NCBI RefSeq assembly: GCF_023856365.1
Contig: NW_026042692.1
Location: 1-64,000, forward strand
DNA from: Brienomyrus brachyistius
Taxonomy: Eukaryota > Chordata > Actinopteri > Osteoglossiformes > Mormyridae
Reading direction: 5' to 3'
DNA length: 64,000 nucleotides
Within the stretch, counting starts at the first letter, position 1. The number at the start of each line of letters is the position of its first letter. Position numbers and translations under genes: made by a program. The notes under the pieces were generated by a model. That model had not been told where the DNA came from, made no database searches, and saw nothing but the letters and a program-made list of their open reading frames with translations. Shown here in pieces: positions 11,331 through 33,200 of this stretch.

Positions 11331-13323
11331 ATGACCCGCCTGCTGGTTCTGGTTTTGGCTTATGGAGCTCTGCTTATCTCCACAGAGGCCCAGCAAGATT
11401 ACCACAGTCTCCCTGCACTCTACAAGACGGCCATTAAACTCGCAGTCGAAAATGCTCATCAAGGAACCCGTCAGCACATGAATTTCTATAACATCCAGGG
11501 CCGTCCGAAGGTAACTGCTGAGAAAGTGTTTACAAAAGTGTGAAACTTTCATCATCTGCAAGCTGAACTAATGAGAATCACATTGATTTTGATGTTTTAA
11601 TTTCAATGCATATGATGCTTAATGTCTCTTCACAATGAAAGTGATGGTTGTATATCTCAGCCCTGGTCAATTTTACCTTCTCACAGTTTCTCTCTGAATC
11701 TGCTGCAGTCAAGTCTGTGACAGTTTGCCATTTTTTGGGTGATTATTGTTTGTTATATTGCCTTTAAAACAGTTGTAGGCAATTTTGTATATAACGTGTT
11801 TATGTGATTTAGATCAGCAGTGAATACATTGACATTGAGATTCTCTTGAGAGCAACAAAATGTCCAAAGTCAACTGCAACAGACCATCGGGCTGACTGTA
11901 TTTTCATGGACAAGAGGGTAAGTAAAGAGTCACTGTGACTGTGAGCATTGGACATATCAGTTAGCAAATTAATTTAGGTTCATGTTAACTTTTTTGATGC
12001 CCTGCGGAGGAAAGTTAGCCAACAATAAAGTAACAAATAGATAGGTGGCCTCAAACAGCCAGTTCCATCACCTTATTCTCAAATTTTAGTAGGTTTACAG
12101 GCTTAAAGGCTGGATTACCAGGCAGTTGAAATCAGCCTTAAATGGCAGTGTGGTGTTTTGTGGTGAAAGGGCAATTAAATCTGGTCAGAGCAGGGTAGAT
12201 GCGCAGTGTGAATTACCCTTTAAATTTACCTCTTTAAATAGTGAACTACAGGACCACTTAGCTTGATCGGAGGACAGTATTTTAATACAGAGCAGTGTTC
12301 AGTTAAACGGGATTTGTTGTTCATACTTTTAGATGAACTTGCTTTGTATAATATAGCCTTAAGGTGACCCTGCTTTGGAAGCTCTTTCCTCTAAAATTGT
12401 TCTGTGTCATTAAACCCTGCAGTCCAGCAGCTCTGCCTTAAATCTTTAGATATATCTTTACTACACCTTCTCTCACTGTATTTATTGCCCACCACTCTTT
12501 AAATACTGTTTTTGTGTGTCTGTGTGTTTTTGCAGCCATTCATTAACTGTAGAGTTTGCAGCAGACGGTCTGGTAATAATCTTACACATCCATCAATTGA
12601 CTGTGTACCAAACAAGAAAGTGGATGAAGTAAGTGTAGAGAGTCTTAGCATTATGGAAATGTAACAGGTGTGTGAATTGTGTCTAAACATGTGGTTAAAC
12701 TTTGATTGTGTTTGTACATGCAAAAATTTGATCAGAGTACTGTTTATTAATGACAAGGTTACTTTTAATCTGAACAACAGTGGCAGCACCAGGGAAAAGC
12801 TTGGGGGGGGGGCTCTAGCTCCTCCTCCAATGACCATAGTACCCCCACAGCACCCCCAAAATATTGGTTTCATTTTTTCTTTAACTATCTGTAAAATCTG
12901 TATATTGTGTAAGACATTTTTGCGGTTTTTATAGCATACTTGTAGTGTATTTTTTCTTCAAAGTACACATAGAGGCTCTGTGAGCTAGACGTTAGAATTT
13001 CATATTTTATCATATTTTATCCATGCTGTAGCTTATCGTGCTGTGTGCTTCTATACAGCATCTACATAAGCTGAAAAGCTAAAGCACCCGCTCTAAATAA
13101 TCTCACTCCCCTATAGCACCTGTAGCATTAAGTCACTGGCGCTGCCACTGCTGAATAAACGACTCCAATCTGACTAAACCGCTTAACTTTTCCTCCCCAT
13201 GTTACATTTCAGGACAAACGACGTAATATGTGTCCTTCTGATAAACCTCCTCTCAGATCTAAAACTGCCTTGGCTTCCAAGGACACTAAAGAAGCTGAAG
13301 GAGACTGTCTGGGCTGTTTCTGA
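11331..13323 (+). CDS. Chemerin-like secreted cystatin-fold protein (four exons)
   Basis: The coding exons are 11331-11510, 11813-11917, 12536-12628 and 13213-13323. All junctions are in phase 0 with GT/AG borders, giving 162 aa, the usual chemerin length (human 163). The first ~20 residues (MTRLLVLVLAYGALLISTEA) are a signal peptide. Next comes a cystatin-type helix region beginning DYHSLPALYKTAIKLAVENA, then the cysteine pattern TKC...ADC...RPFINCRVC...DC, which matches the spacing in chemerin (RARRES2). Chemerin is a secreted ligand of CMKLR1 that recruits leukocytes and acts on fat tissue. The last exon is unusual: it ends in GDCLGCF, with three extra cysteines and without the aromatic activating tail of mammals. 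A different cystatin-fold family is possible. Intron 3 contains a hAT-like element. Confidence 0.75.
12770..13158. mobile_element. Non-autonomous hAT-like element in the chemerin-like intron 3
   Basis: The left end CAGTGGCAGCACCAG (from 12778) is mirrored by CTGGCGCTGCCACTG at 13136-13150. The flanking octamers are CTGAACAA (12770-12777) and CTGAATAA (13151-13158), 7 of 8 identical, as expected of an aged hAT target duplication. The ~370-bp interior codes for nothing. It ends about 60 bp before the acceptor of the last coding exon. Confidence 0.8.
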
Positions 13324-13387
13324 TGGCTGATGGTCCTGCAATGTGGACCAGAGGAGGAAACTGGAAGGGAAAATGCTTTGCTTTATA

Positions 13388-13520
13388 TCATGCCCACCCA
13401 AAGCCCCCAGTGAGTAAGCCATAGGCGCCGATAGCATGGAAAAACTCCCAAGAAGGAAGAAACCTTGGGAGGGACCAAACTCAAAGGGGGAGCCCATCCT
13501 CCTGGGGCCGGCAAAGTGTA
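13388..13520 (+). repeat. Interspersed repeat with AAGAAACCTTGGGAGG core
   Basis: This second member of the family at 4262-4495 lies just after the chemerin-like stop codon. It may be part of that gene's 3' UTR. The shared words are GAAGAAACCTTGGGAGG and GGGGGAGCCCATCCTCC. Confidence 0.65.
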
Positions 13521-13762
13521 GGTGCAGGATCACAAAAAACTTAACGAGAGAATTCGACTGTCCCTCACAAAAACTGTAAAGTTTTAGTGGCTAAATTGCT
13601 TTTTCTATGCCTTTTCAAACAGGAGGAGATTTGTTTGGCTATATGTAGAAATTTTCTATACAATTTAGACAGCACAGAATCATTAACCTACTTTAATGAA
13701 TTTATTTATACAACCACATATTTCACACATTTTGACATCAGTCATGCAGTGAAGATACAGTC

Positions 13763-13957
13763 TCTTTATTTCTTGACGCCAACCCTCCCCATTAATCCGG
13801 GCTTGGGACCGACACCTAGTTGAGCTGGCTTGCTCCCTTAAGTGGCTGGGTTAGGCTAAACTATGTACATATTTATAAAGACTACAATAAATTTATAAAG
13901 ACCTCCCTAAATATGTAGTCTAACAAAACGCAGTTTAAAGAAGGTAGCCTACCTGGT
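13763..13957 (+). mobile_element. Transposon fragment, inverted partner at 58980-59168
   Basis: The stretch runs from CTCTTTATTTCTTGACGCC through GGCTTGCTCCCTTAAGTGGC to AAAGAAGGTAGCCTACCTGG. It is present in reverse complement at 58980-59168 with moderate divergence. A BED-finger remnant follows at 14520-14606, so this may be one end of a hAT-like element. That link is inference. Confidence 0.65.
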
Positions 13958-14519
13958 AAACAAAGAAATTAAAAGGCCCACAGCATATAATCGGGCTATA
14001 TTCCAAGCAGTTTTTAAGAACGTAACCTACATGGCGAAATTGAATTACTTTCTGGACCAACAAACGCAACCAGGCATGAACATTATGCACCTTCCTAGTC
14101 TTGATGTAAGTCGTCCTACAGATGAGGACGTTAGGCAGCCTTTAGATCCGACCCATCATGCACTGCAGTTTTTTGCAAATTCCTCAGACGGAAAACCATT
14201 AAATACCTCTTCTATTACCTTATATTACCTTATATTCATGTAATAAATATACAAATATCAATTAGTTGGAAATCAGCCAGACAGACGTAATTACTACAAA
14301 TGGTTTCCACTGTATTTGTGACTCTGAGTGCCGCAGGCTTGGATGCAGTGCCGCACCATTTTGTAAGGCATGCACTGGCCAATCATGTAGCACTTCTCTC
14401 AGAAATATTAATGAGACATCACCTACCACCCTGCAAAAAAGAAATTTGCCGCTTGTCCCCCTGCACATGAGCCAACTTGGCTGCGTCAACCAGCGGAGCT
14501 CCGGAGCCTCTGGAGAAAC

Positions 14520-14606
14520 ACGCGGCAAAAAAGGCTCGCATGCGGTCTTCCAAAGTTTGGGAATACTTCAGTCATGACACCTTTTCTGCGCCTCTACTGT
14601 AGCTGG
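14520..14606 (+). pseudogene. BED zinc-finger fragment of a hAT-like or ZBED protein
   Basis: One frame reads AAKKARMRSSKVWEYFSHDT before stopping at 14606. The RSSKVWEYFS motif is the opening of a BED finger, found in hAT transposases and in ZBED genes. The zinc-binding cysteines and histidines that should follow are missing. The fragment is broken and non-functional. Confidence 0.6.
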
Positions 14607-15245
14607 CGTTAATGATGCTGTTTCAGCCATTTTATATTTTCTGTTTACTTATTCTGTCATGTAAGACTGAGACAAATTATCGTTTACGACAATTCTTACA
14701 CACTGTAGCCTGACTTGCTGACTTAAGTAAGTTTAACTATAAGCTACCTTTGCTAGTGTTTGTGAATAACATGTTTCTCTAGTTATGAAATTATTCCATG
14801 TTTTAGCATCTGTTTCAACATTAAAGTCAAATTGGTATACTGAAATATATAAAAACTATTGAACTATTAACTTAAGTCTAACATAGAAAATCCTACTGAA
14901 TCTCTTAAGATTTTCCTTTTTTGTTAATGCACTAATGTTTAAGAAGTGTCTTAATAAATTGAATTTCAGATTTGTGTGTGGGTGGGAGTGGGTGAATTGT
15001 ATTAAATTCATACATTCATTCTTTTGGCTCAGACATTACTGACCTAAAACAAATTGAGGCATTGGGTAAGTGCTTAAATTAGCTACTAAATGGCAAAAAA
15101 TATTCTAAATATCACATTTTCCATTCTTCGGTATAATTTTAACGAATCACCTATGCTGCCAAACATTAACGCATAGATTGTCACAACACTCTATGTTTTA
15201 GTTCTTCTTTATGTGTATAGGACGGTGTGATGGTTCTGGTGGTGG

Positions 15246-15512
15246 GTGTGGCCGACGCTGCTCGCGATGTTTGGCTATGCTGCAGTCCCAGGGACCAAGT
15301 TGGAACACATTTCCACCTTCAAGCTTAGGTGGAAAAACGGCACCGAGACCCAGCAGCAGGACAACTTCACTTGTCCAGACAACCAGCCCTGCTTCATCAT
15401 TGAAGTAAGCCCTGTGAACAGGAGCGAGATGTACTTCTGCAGTGGATGTTATAGCGGAAAGAACATCCCCATCCTCACGTCTGCCGGAGTGCCCCCTCAA
15501 GTGGGTGTGTGA
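15246..15512 (+). other. Unidentified open frame with an extracellular look
   Basis: This frame of about 88 codons has no ATG near its start but is open from 15231 to a TGA at 15510-15512. It contains two N-glycosylation sequons near each other (KNGT, DNFT) plus SPVNRSEM. Cysteines are spaced like an Ig-type or short disulfide domain (FTCPDNQPCF, YFCSGCYSG). A possible acceptor lies at TATGCTGCAG (ending 15285) and a weak donor GTGGGT at 15501. It could be one exon of a receptor-like gene or a relic. I do not recognise the family, and no partner exons were found. Confidence 0.3.
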
Positions 15513-15552
15513 CTTAACTCGATGGATGAATTGGACAGAATGTACTGTTACT

Positions 15553-16240
15553 AGAGGTCGACCGATATGGGTTTTTCAATAGCCGATGCCGATATTTAGG
15601 AGTCAGGGTCAGGCGATGGCCGATATATGCTGCTGATTTTTTTTGGCCGATAATTGGACGTTTTCCCCTCTATTTGCATGGTAAAATATCACACTAATAA
15701 TAACAAACGATACACAAAATTTCTCAATTTAGCATTTATTGAATACTCAACTTGGAAACAATAACACATTTATAAACAATAAAAATAGCAGCATCAGAAT
15801 CTCTGTTAGTGCACAATATAGCAGCAAACTCCTCATGTTTGACGGAAGGAAATTTGTAAACAATACAAAAAGGAATAAGCATGTTATCTTCAGTTGTAAT
15901 CCCACTTCCAGTCCCTGAGTCTTACTCACCACACTCATACTTCACAGCAATCAGACAGCAGTTAATTAACCAGAAGAGAAAAATGCAAAAACACAACAGA
16001 ACTTGTAAATAATAACAAACTAATAGACAATAAAAATAGCAGCATCAGAATCTCTATTAGTGCCAAATATAGCAGCAAACTCCTCATGTCTGACGGAAGG
16101 AAAATTTGTAAATACACAAAGGAATGAGCACATCTTCAGTTTTAATCCCATTTCCAGTCCCTGAGTCTTCCTCATCCCACAAGCAGGCAAGGCATGTCAC
16201 CCCGGTTGTGTGACACTTATTTTATATAATAAAATAAGTG
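15553..16240. mobile_element. Non-autonomous transposon-like repeat with GTCGACCGATATGGG end
   Basis: AGAGGTCGACCGATATGGG followed by TTTTTCAATAGCCGATGCCG is a signature of a repeat widely seen in fish genomes. The interior is internally duplicated: a ~170-bp stretch starting AAAAATAGCAGCATCAGAAT at 15781 returns at 16032. The right end holds GCAGGCAAGGCATGTCACCC then GGTTGTGTGACA, and a near-perfect 27-bp palindrome at 16214-16240 (CACTTATTTTATATAA...). The same module is the core of the tandem array at 52-54 kb. No transposase was seen. Confidence 0.65.
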
Positions 16241-17480
16241 CCCCCTGCGGCCCCAGAGCCCGAGCAGCCGTCTCCGCTGCCTGCAGCTACCGCGCCCACG
16301 TCCGAGGCGCTTTCCCTGCCTGCAGCTCCCGGGCAGGCGCCCCCTCTGCAGCCTGCAGCTCCAGTCCCTGGCCCCACTCCAGTCCCTTCTCCCCCTGTGA
16401 CTCTGGTACCCTCACCCCGACGAGCCCGACCCCGGCCACGGGTCCTTATGTCTGTGTCCCATAAGGGGAGAGGACACAGACGCACGGCTGGGGTCCCACC
16501 CGCCCAGCCCCCTGGCTCGCCCTCCCTCGCCGGCGCTAGGGCTTGGTCGGCGCCTGCGGGTCCTGGCCCTCCGGGTCGGCTGTCGTCTGCGGGTCCCCCT
16601 CCGCGGCCTCGTCGCCCTGCCTCGGTCCCTCCTCCGGCGTCTTATCGGTTGCCTGCGGGCCCCCCGACGGCGGCTCCTCATTCGCCTGCTGGTCCTCCCG
16701 CTCTGGCGTGTCGGAGGACGTCGCCGTCTGCTGCGGCTCCCCCTCTCTCCTTGCCCTCGCCAGGGTCCCTTCCAGCTCCTTCGTCCCCTTCCCTGGTCTC
16801 CCCTCCGACTCCCTCCTTCGTCCCTGCGTCTGTCCCTCACCCCATCTCCTCGGCCCCTCCGGCTCCGGCCTCCCGGCCGCCTGCAGCCCTTCCGGCTGCC
16901 TCCCGTCGCCCGCTGGGTCTCCCTCGGGCTCCTCTTGGTTCCCCCTCCTTCTCTCCCTGGCCTCCCGTCTTTGTCCCTCCTGCCTCTGCTCCCCCTCGCT
17001 TTGTTCCTCCTGTCTCTGTCCCTCCTCTCTTTGTCCCTCGTCCCTCTGGCTTCTGCTCCTCTTTCCCCGATGTTCCCTTCGTTCACTCCCGGTCCTTTTG
17101 TCCTGCCTGTTCCCTCCGTGTCCCCCTTTCTGATCTGTTTCTCTGCCTTTCCTGTCTTATGTCAAGTCTTGTCCTGGCTCCTTCCCCTGTGCCAGTTCTG
17201 TCTGTCCGTTCTGTTCCCTGTCCCTCATTAATGAGGTTTTATATAGATATACATATATGCCCGGCTTGTCCGCTCCTCGTGTGTGCCACGCCCCCTGATT
17301 ACCCACGTGTGCTTCCCTGATCGTCTCCTGCTTTGCCCGATTACTTTGATTAGTCATGACCTATTTTAAGTCCTGGTCTTACCTGTTTGCCCTGTCCGTC
17401 ATTGTAGTTTGTCAATGCCTGCGTTCCGTCCTGCTCTACCCGCTCCGTTTCCCCGATTAAAGACCCGTTTTCACAAACAC
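16205..17480 (+). mobile_element. GC-rich LTR-retroelement-like block with proline-rich frame
   Basis: A 360-codon frame (16238-17320) encodes mainly Pro, Ser, Ala and Arg (for example APEPEQPSPLPAATAPTSEA), while the reverse strand is open for 224 codons across 16412-17086. Such mutual openness reflects extreme C/T strand skew rather than two genes. After the frame comes a segment rich in CTG/CCTGTC words: CCTGATTACCCACGTG, a TATTTTAAG box at 17362, and CCCCGATTAAAGACCCG, which resembles the promoter/poly(A) layout of fish Ty3/gypsy LTRs. No gag, pol or integrase motif is visible, so LTR origin is an inference. Confidence 0.45.
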
Positions 17481-17485
17481 AAAAA

Positions 17486-18324
17486 ATTGGTTCAGATAGG
17501 CGACGGACAATCTGATTGGCTCAGATAGGCGACGGACAATCTGATTGGCTCAGATAGGCGACGGACAATCTGATTGGCTCAGATAGGCGACGGACAATCT
17601 GATTGGCTCAGATAGGCGACGGACAATCTGATTGGCTCAGAAAGGCGACGGACAATCTGATTGGCTCAGATAGGCGACGGACAATCTGATTGGCTCAGAT
17701 AGGCGACGGACAATCTGATTGGCTCAGATAGGCGACGGACAATCTGATTGGCTCAGATAGGCGACGGACAATCTGATTGGCTCAGATAGGCGACGGACAA
17801 TCTGATTGGCTCAGATAGGCGACGGACAATCTGATTGGCTCAGATAGGCGACGGACAATCTGATTGGCTCAGATAGGCGACGGACAATCTGATTGGCTCA
17901 TAGGCGACGGACAATCTGATTGGCTCAGATAGGCGACGGACAATCTGATTGGCTCAGATAGGCGACGGACAAGCTGATTGGCTCAGATAGGCGACGGACA
18001 ATCTGATTGGCTCAGATAGGCGACGGACAATCTGATTGGCTCAGATAGGCGACGGACAATCTGATTGGCTCAGATAGGCGACGGACAATCTGATTGGCTC
18101 AGATAGGCGACGGACAATCTGATTGGCTCAGATAGGCGACGGACAATCTGATTGGCTCAGATAGGCGACGGACAATCTGATTGGCTCAGATAGGCGACGG
18201 ACAATCTGATTGGCTCAGATAGGCGACGGACAAGCTGATTGGCTCAGATAGGCGACGGACAATCTGATTGGCTCAGATAGGCGACGGACAATCTGATTGG
18301 CTCAGATAGGCGACGGACAATCTG
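17486..18324 (+). repeat. 29-bp satellite, forward arm (about 29 units)
   Basis: Each unit reads ATTGGCTCAGATAGGC followed by GACGGACAATCTG, tandemly and almost without change. The first unit has GGTTCAG instead of GGCTCAG. One unit near 17895 lacks two bases (CTCATAGG). Two units (near 17971 and 18232) have AAGCTG for AATCTG. The arm ends at ACAATCTG (18324), where the orientation flips. There is no spacer and no coding sequence. Confidence 0.98.
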
Positions 18325-29121
<10,797 letters not shown>

Positions 29122-29680
29122 TTTTCAGTCCGTACTAAAGACGTATTGCAAAATAAGCAGAGGTCCAACAGTAGGCCTTTGAATGGGCTACAGGCTGCAT
29201 TGGGTTCTGCTGCTTTTTCTTCCGAGTCGCCTGCCCCTCCTCCCCCGAAGTCATCGGCTCTTCCTCGGTTGTATCACACACAGGTTCGGAAACATTCGAT
29301 GCGCATTACCGTCCCCTCCTGCACTGGAGGGTTAAGGACAACGTGATTATATCGAACCAAAATTGAAATGTGCAAGTTGACTTTCCTAGTTATACGTCTT
29401 CATTTTTATTCTGGGTTTAACAACCATGAGTTTATGACGTATTTTACATGATTAGTTGGCGACTGGACCTTATTGTTTATATCTCTTATTAAGGATCCAT
29501 CCATCCATACATCAATTATCAAAACCACACACTTACAATCCGAGTCTAGTTTCATATGCTGCGCTGCTGAGCGACCCGCAGAATATTATGCATGAGTACA
29601 AGTCACAAGCCCCGTTTCCACTAACACGGGGCCGGTTCTAGCTTGGTGCCTTTTGAGACCGAGGCAAAAAGATGCAGACT
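29122..29680. other. Upstream region between u2af2 and the tRNA gene
   Basis: This is the 5' flank and 5' UTR of u2af2. No TATA box stands out near the start. It includes a CCTCCTCCCCC-rich patch near 29235. A short CATC/CATA run sits at about 29495. Promoter activity is expected from position only. Confidence 0.4.
29666..29670 (-). terminator. RNA polymerase III T-run terminator
   Basis: AAAAA on the plus strand is a TTTTT run on the transcribed strand. It begins 10 bp after the 3' end of the tRNA-Asp gene, a standard Pol III stop. Confidence 0.85.
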
Positions 29681-29752
29681 CTCCCCGTCGGGGAATCGAA
29701 CCCCGGTCTCCCGCGTGACAGGCGGGGATACTCACCACTATACTAACGAGGA
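29681..29752 (-). tRNA. tRNA-Asp (GTC)
   Basis: The 72-nt minus-strand sequence starts TCCTCGTTAGTATAGTGG and ends CGACGGGGAG. It has a complete 7-bp acceptor stem, an intact A box (TTAGTATAGTGG), anticodon loop CTGTCAC with anticodon GTC, and B box GGTTCGATTCC. It matches the vertebrate tRNA-Asp(GTC) consensus as I know it, has no intron and needs CCA addition. It lies between the divergent u2af2 and rgs11 genes and looks functional. Confidence 0.98.
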
Positions 29753-30275
29753 GATGTACGCACACTACTTTTACATCTTCAAGATAAACAGCGGATGACT
29801 ACTAACATTTGCGAGTAATCAATGACTGAGCTTCATGTCATGACCATGGTGCTCAAGAGAAGAAAAAATACATAATGTACGTCCACTGATACCAGAACAA
29901 CCATATAGCTTTATACTAAGACGATGATTAAACGGAAAATTCCTTTACAAAACACTGCCACAAAATCATAGTTTCGCAATATTACATCGTGCAACGGGAC
30001 ACAGTGTAAGTACGTGAAGTCGGTAATTAAATCAAGAAAAAAAAGTGAGAGGAAAAGAATACTTTTCTATTATCATATTTTTCTAACTGGCCAAACTGAG
30101 TCATATTTTGATTATACACACTAACAGAAAAACAGTGCAAATCTCCGGTAGTCCGTTTCACTTGCGCTCCGCTATGGGGCAGTAACAAGCAGAGCTTAAG
30201 TGTGGAAGGAAAAAAAAAACACAGGACAGCATCAATCCCAACTTCACAAACGCCGGAGATCGAGATGCTGTAAGC
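29753..30275. other. Upstream region of rgs11
   Basis: This is the 5' flank and UTR of rgs11. No clear TATA or initiator was recognised and no other gene is visible. Confidence 0.4.
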
Positions 30276-33200
30276 ATGACAATTAACATCTTTATCCAAG
30301 GGAACAGCTGCAAGACACAGATGCCGCGCCTAACAAAGGTAGGATCGATTCCGAAGTTCAGGCATTTACAGACGCGGACTCTTCTGGAGTTGATTTTTTT
30401 CGGGAGATACGCATCAACTTCAAAAGTATGAACCGCATTATATCTATATCTGTTATGACGTTGTAGCTATTGATACTGATGCATCACAAAAATAATTTAA
30501 ATGTTTTTTCATTCTGACATATGTTCGTTCGGACGAGGATTTTATTATATGAGATAAGTTTTAAATGAAAACTTTTTTTAATCTATATGATTAATTCTCG
30601 AATCTAAGCCAGACTTCACATAAATCATTCATTCATAAATATAATGGAACATACAACATCCAGGTATCCATGAAATTTATGATCAGGCTATACGTTTGTG
30701 ATAACAACAAAACAACACAACATGTATATTTACAATATATGGGCCTATTGTTTAATATTGCCTCCAAATTATAGCCAGACAATAACGCAATAGGCCGACA
30801 TCAAACTATTTTCATGTAAAACAAAAGTGCTGGCAGTTTGCTTGTGCTTACAGACCCCGCCTTGAGCCCATCCAGAAAGATCCCAAAAATAACCGACAAG
30901 CAAAGGTTGTAACAATCTGAGCATGTTTAGTTTAATGTAATCAGGAGCCGAATTAATAACGCGAATAAATGATCAAACCGAAAGTCTGTAGTCGGGAATA
31001 TCCGATAACGTCTTTGACGTGCAGTTAAGATAGTCAGAGGAAAAACCTTGTAGTTTACTTATATATATGCCTAAATATATGAGTGTGTCTCTCCGGTGAT
31101 TTAATGATGAATATAACGATTACATATCAAATCACACATTAAGCAATTATTATATTACTAGGTTGAACGTTTTCACTATGTCTGTCGTCACCTTGATTTC
31201 ACGATTTTGACTATTCTTCTTATCCCAGATTGAACAAGTCATTGTGGCGATGCAAGATCCCGACATGGGGATAAAGATGAAGAATCAAAGACTGTTAATC
31301 ACAGTGATTCCACATGCGATGACAGGTGCACGATACATATTTTACTTTTTAAAAATAATTTTTCATGCCGCCCGGGTTGTCTTACACCCGGCCGTGCAGT
31401 GTCCCGGGGGCCGGGTCCTAATGGTCATTTAAGCCCTTCACAGGAAAGCCCATACATCGGCGGTCTTCGGGAATCCTGTGCATTAAGACTGTCATCGATC
31501 TCCTTGCGCTCATATTTATTTATGTAATTTATTTATCGAGTTCAGCGTTTTTGATTTATGACGGCTTAATGCATTTCTCGACTCTAACTAGATGCCTTCC
31601 TCGCTATGCCTTCCCAGGAAATGATATCGTGGAGTGGCTAATTCAGAAGTACTCCATCATGGAAGAAGGTAGGGCCGAGAAGTATGTAGGGAAGCGTTAC
31701 CTGGTGCTCTTATGTGAGGTTAATCGATTGTTTTTTTCCCTTCGTGACGACGATGGCGCCCCTGCTGGCGAAAGACGTCATCAGGTTTTTTTTTTTTTGT
31801 AATAAAATAACAGAAATAAACGAGTCTTTTGAATAATAAATACAAATGAAGTAATAGAATTTGTCATCCATACAACAGATTAGCCTAGCTGCATTTATGT
31901 GTAAGCATATGCAATTCACGTGTCTGACAGAAGCATGTTCTGTTCCATTGATATTGCTGAGCCTGTGAATTAATAAATGTCAGAATTGAGCTTGTCCATA
32001 ACATAGACACCCCATTCGCCTGAAGCTTTTGGGATTTTCTTCCCCTGGCGTCAATTTATCTGCTGAATTATTTATCTTTCTGCTGAGAGGCTATTAGTAC
32101 AAATAATCTGTAGGCCAGTCCCGAGTCGCGCCGCTACGCATGCTGAGCTGTACGGTTTGATAGTCCCGATGCAAACTTCGCTGATAGCCAGAGGCAGTCA
32201 GTCATGCCTGGAGAAATATCGCTATCCGTCTCCCTCATTATGCACTTCTGCAAGACGCTGTTGTCCTGAATTCCCGGGCGATGCAGATGAGGTTTTAAAT
32301 AGCAAGGGAGCAGATTTCCCTGATTTACAGCCCAGATTGGAAAAGAAGTCGGAATGGAAAGGAGGGGACTTTTAGGCAGTAGATGGCAGATGCATTAACA
32401 GACTTGAATGGGCAAAAAACCTGTTGCCCCGGTAAGCAGTTACCCCTCCCTGTAAACACTAGGCTTCCCCCTAGCAGCGCTGTTGCTGCGCCGGTCTGAA
32501 ACCCCCGGGAGCGCCTGACTGCCAATGGCCGCGGAGGCAGCCGGAAAGTGGAAAGTCCCAATTACTCGTAATTAATTATAGTTCCGATGAGGAATGCACC
32601 ATCCCCGCGGCTTATTCTGTGCACCATGTCAACGTTTTTTCCAGTTACTTGCTATACCGTAAAATAAAATATAATATGCCTACTCAGTTTCTAGTTATCG
32701 TGTGTTCTACTGTATTCCACTGACAAAAATTTAGAGAATTACTATGCCTAAATCTGGGCTACGAGTAGTGGATTTGTTTGAGCTTTGAGTAGTTTACGTG
32801 GAAATGAGTGACCACTTTGTGTGTTTTCAGAGGCACTTCATGTGGGGAATCTGATCGTGAAGCACGGCTACATTTACCCCCTAAAGGACCCCAGGACGCT
32901 CGTCCTGGGGCCCGACGAGACGCCGTATCGCTTCCAGGTAACCTAAAACCACGGTTTCTTCAGATGGAGGGCAGCGCGAGAGGGTGGTGGCCATGTGGGG
33001 GGGCACGCATATCGAAACTATTCGTTGGAGAGACTGCGGAATTACCGTGTAGGACAGTATTTCTCAATCTGGTCCGGGCTCCAGAGCTGAGAGGGTGCAA
33101 AAACGTAGACTGTCTGGTAGGGAGCTGGGAGGGAGCAAAAACGTGGATCATCTGTGTGTCGCCGAGGACCGGATTGGGAAACACTGATGTATGAGAACCA

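Noticed and set aside
16238..17320. A genuine 360-aa proline-rich protein gene
   Set aside because: Both strands are open because of base skew. There is no domain, no splice context and no second line of evidence.
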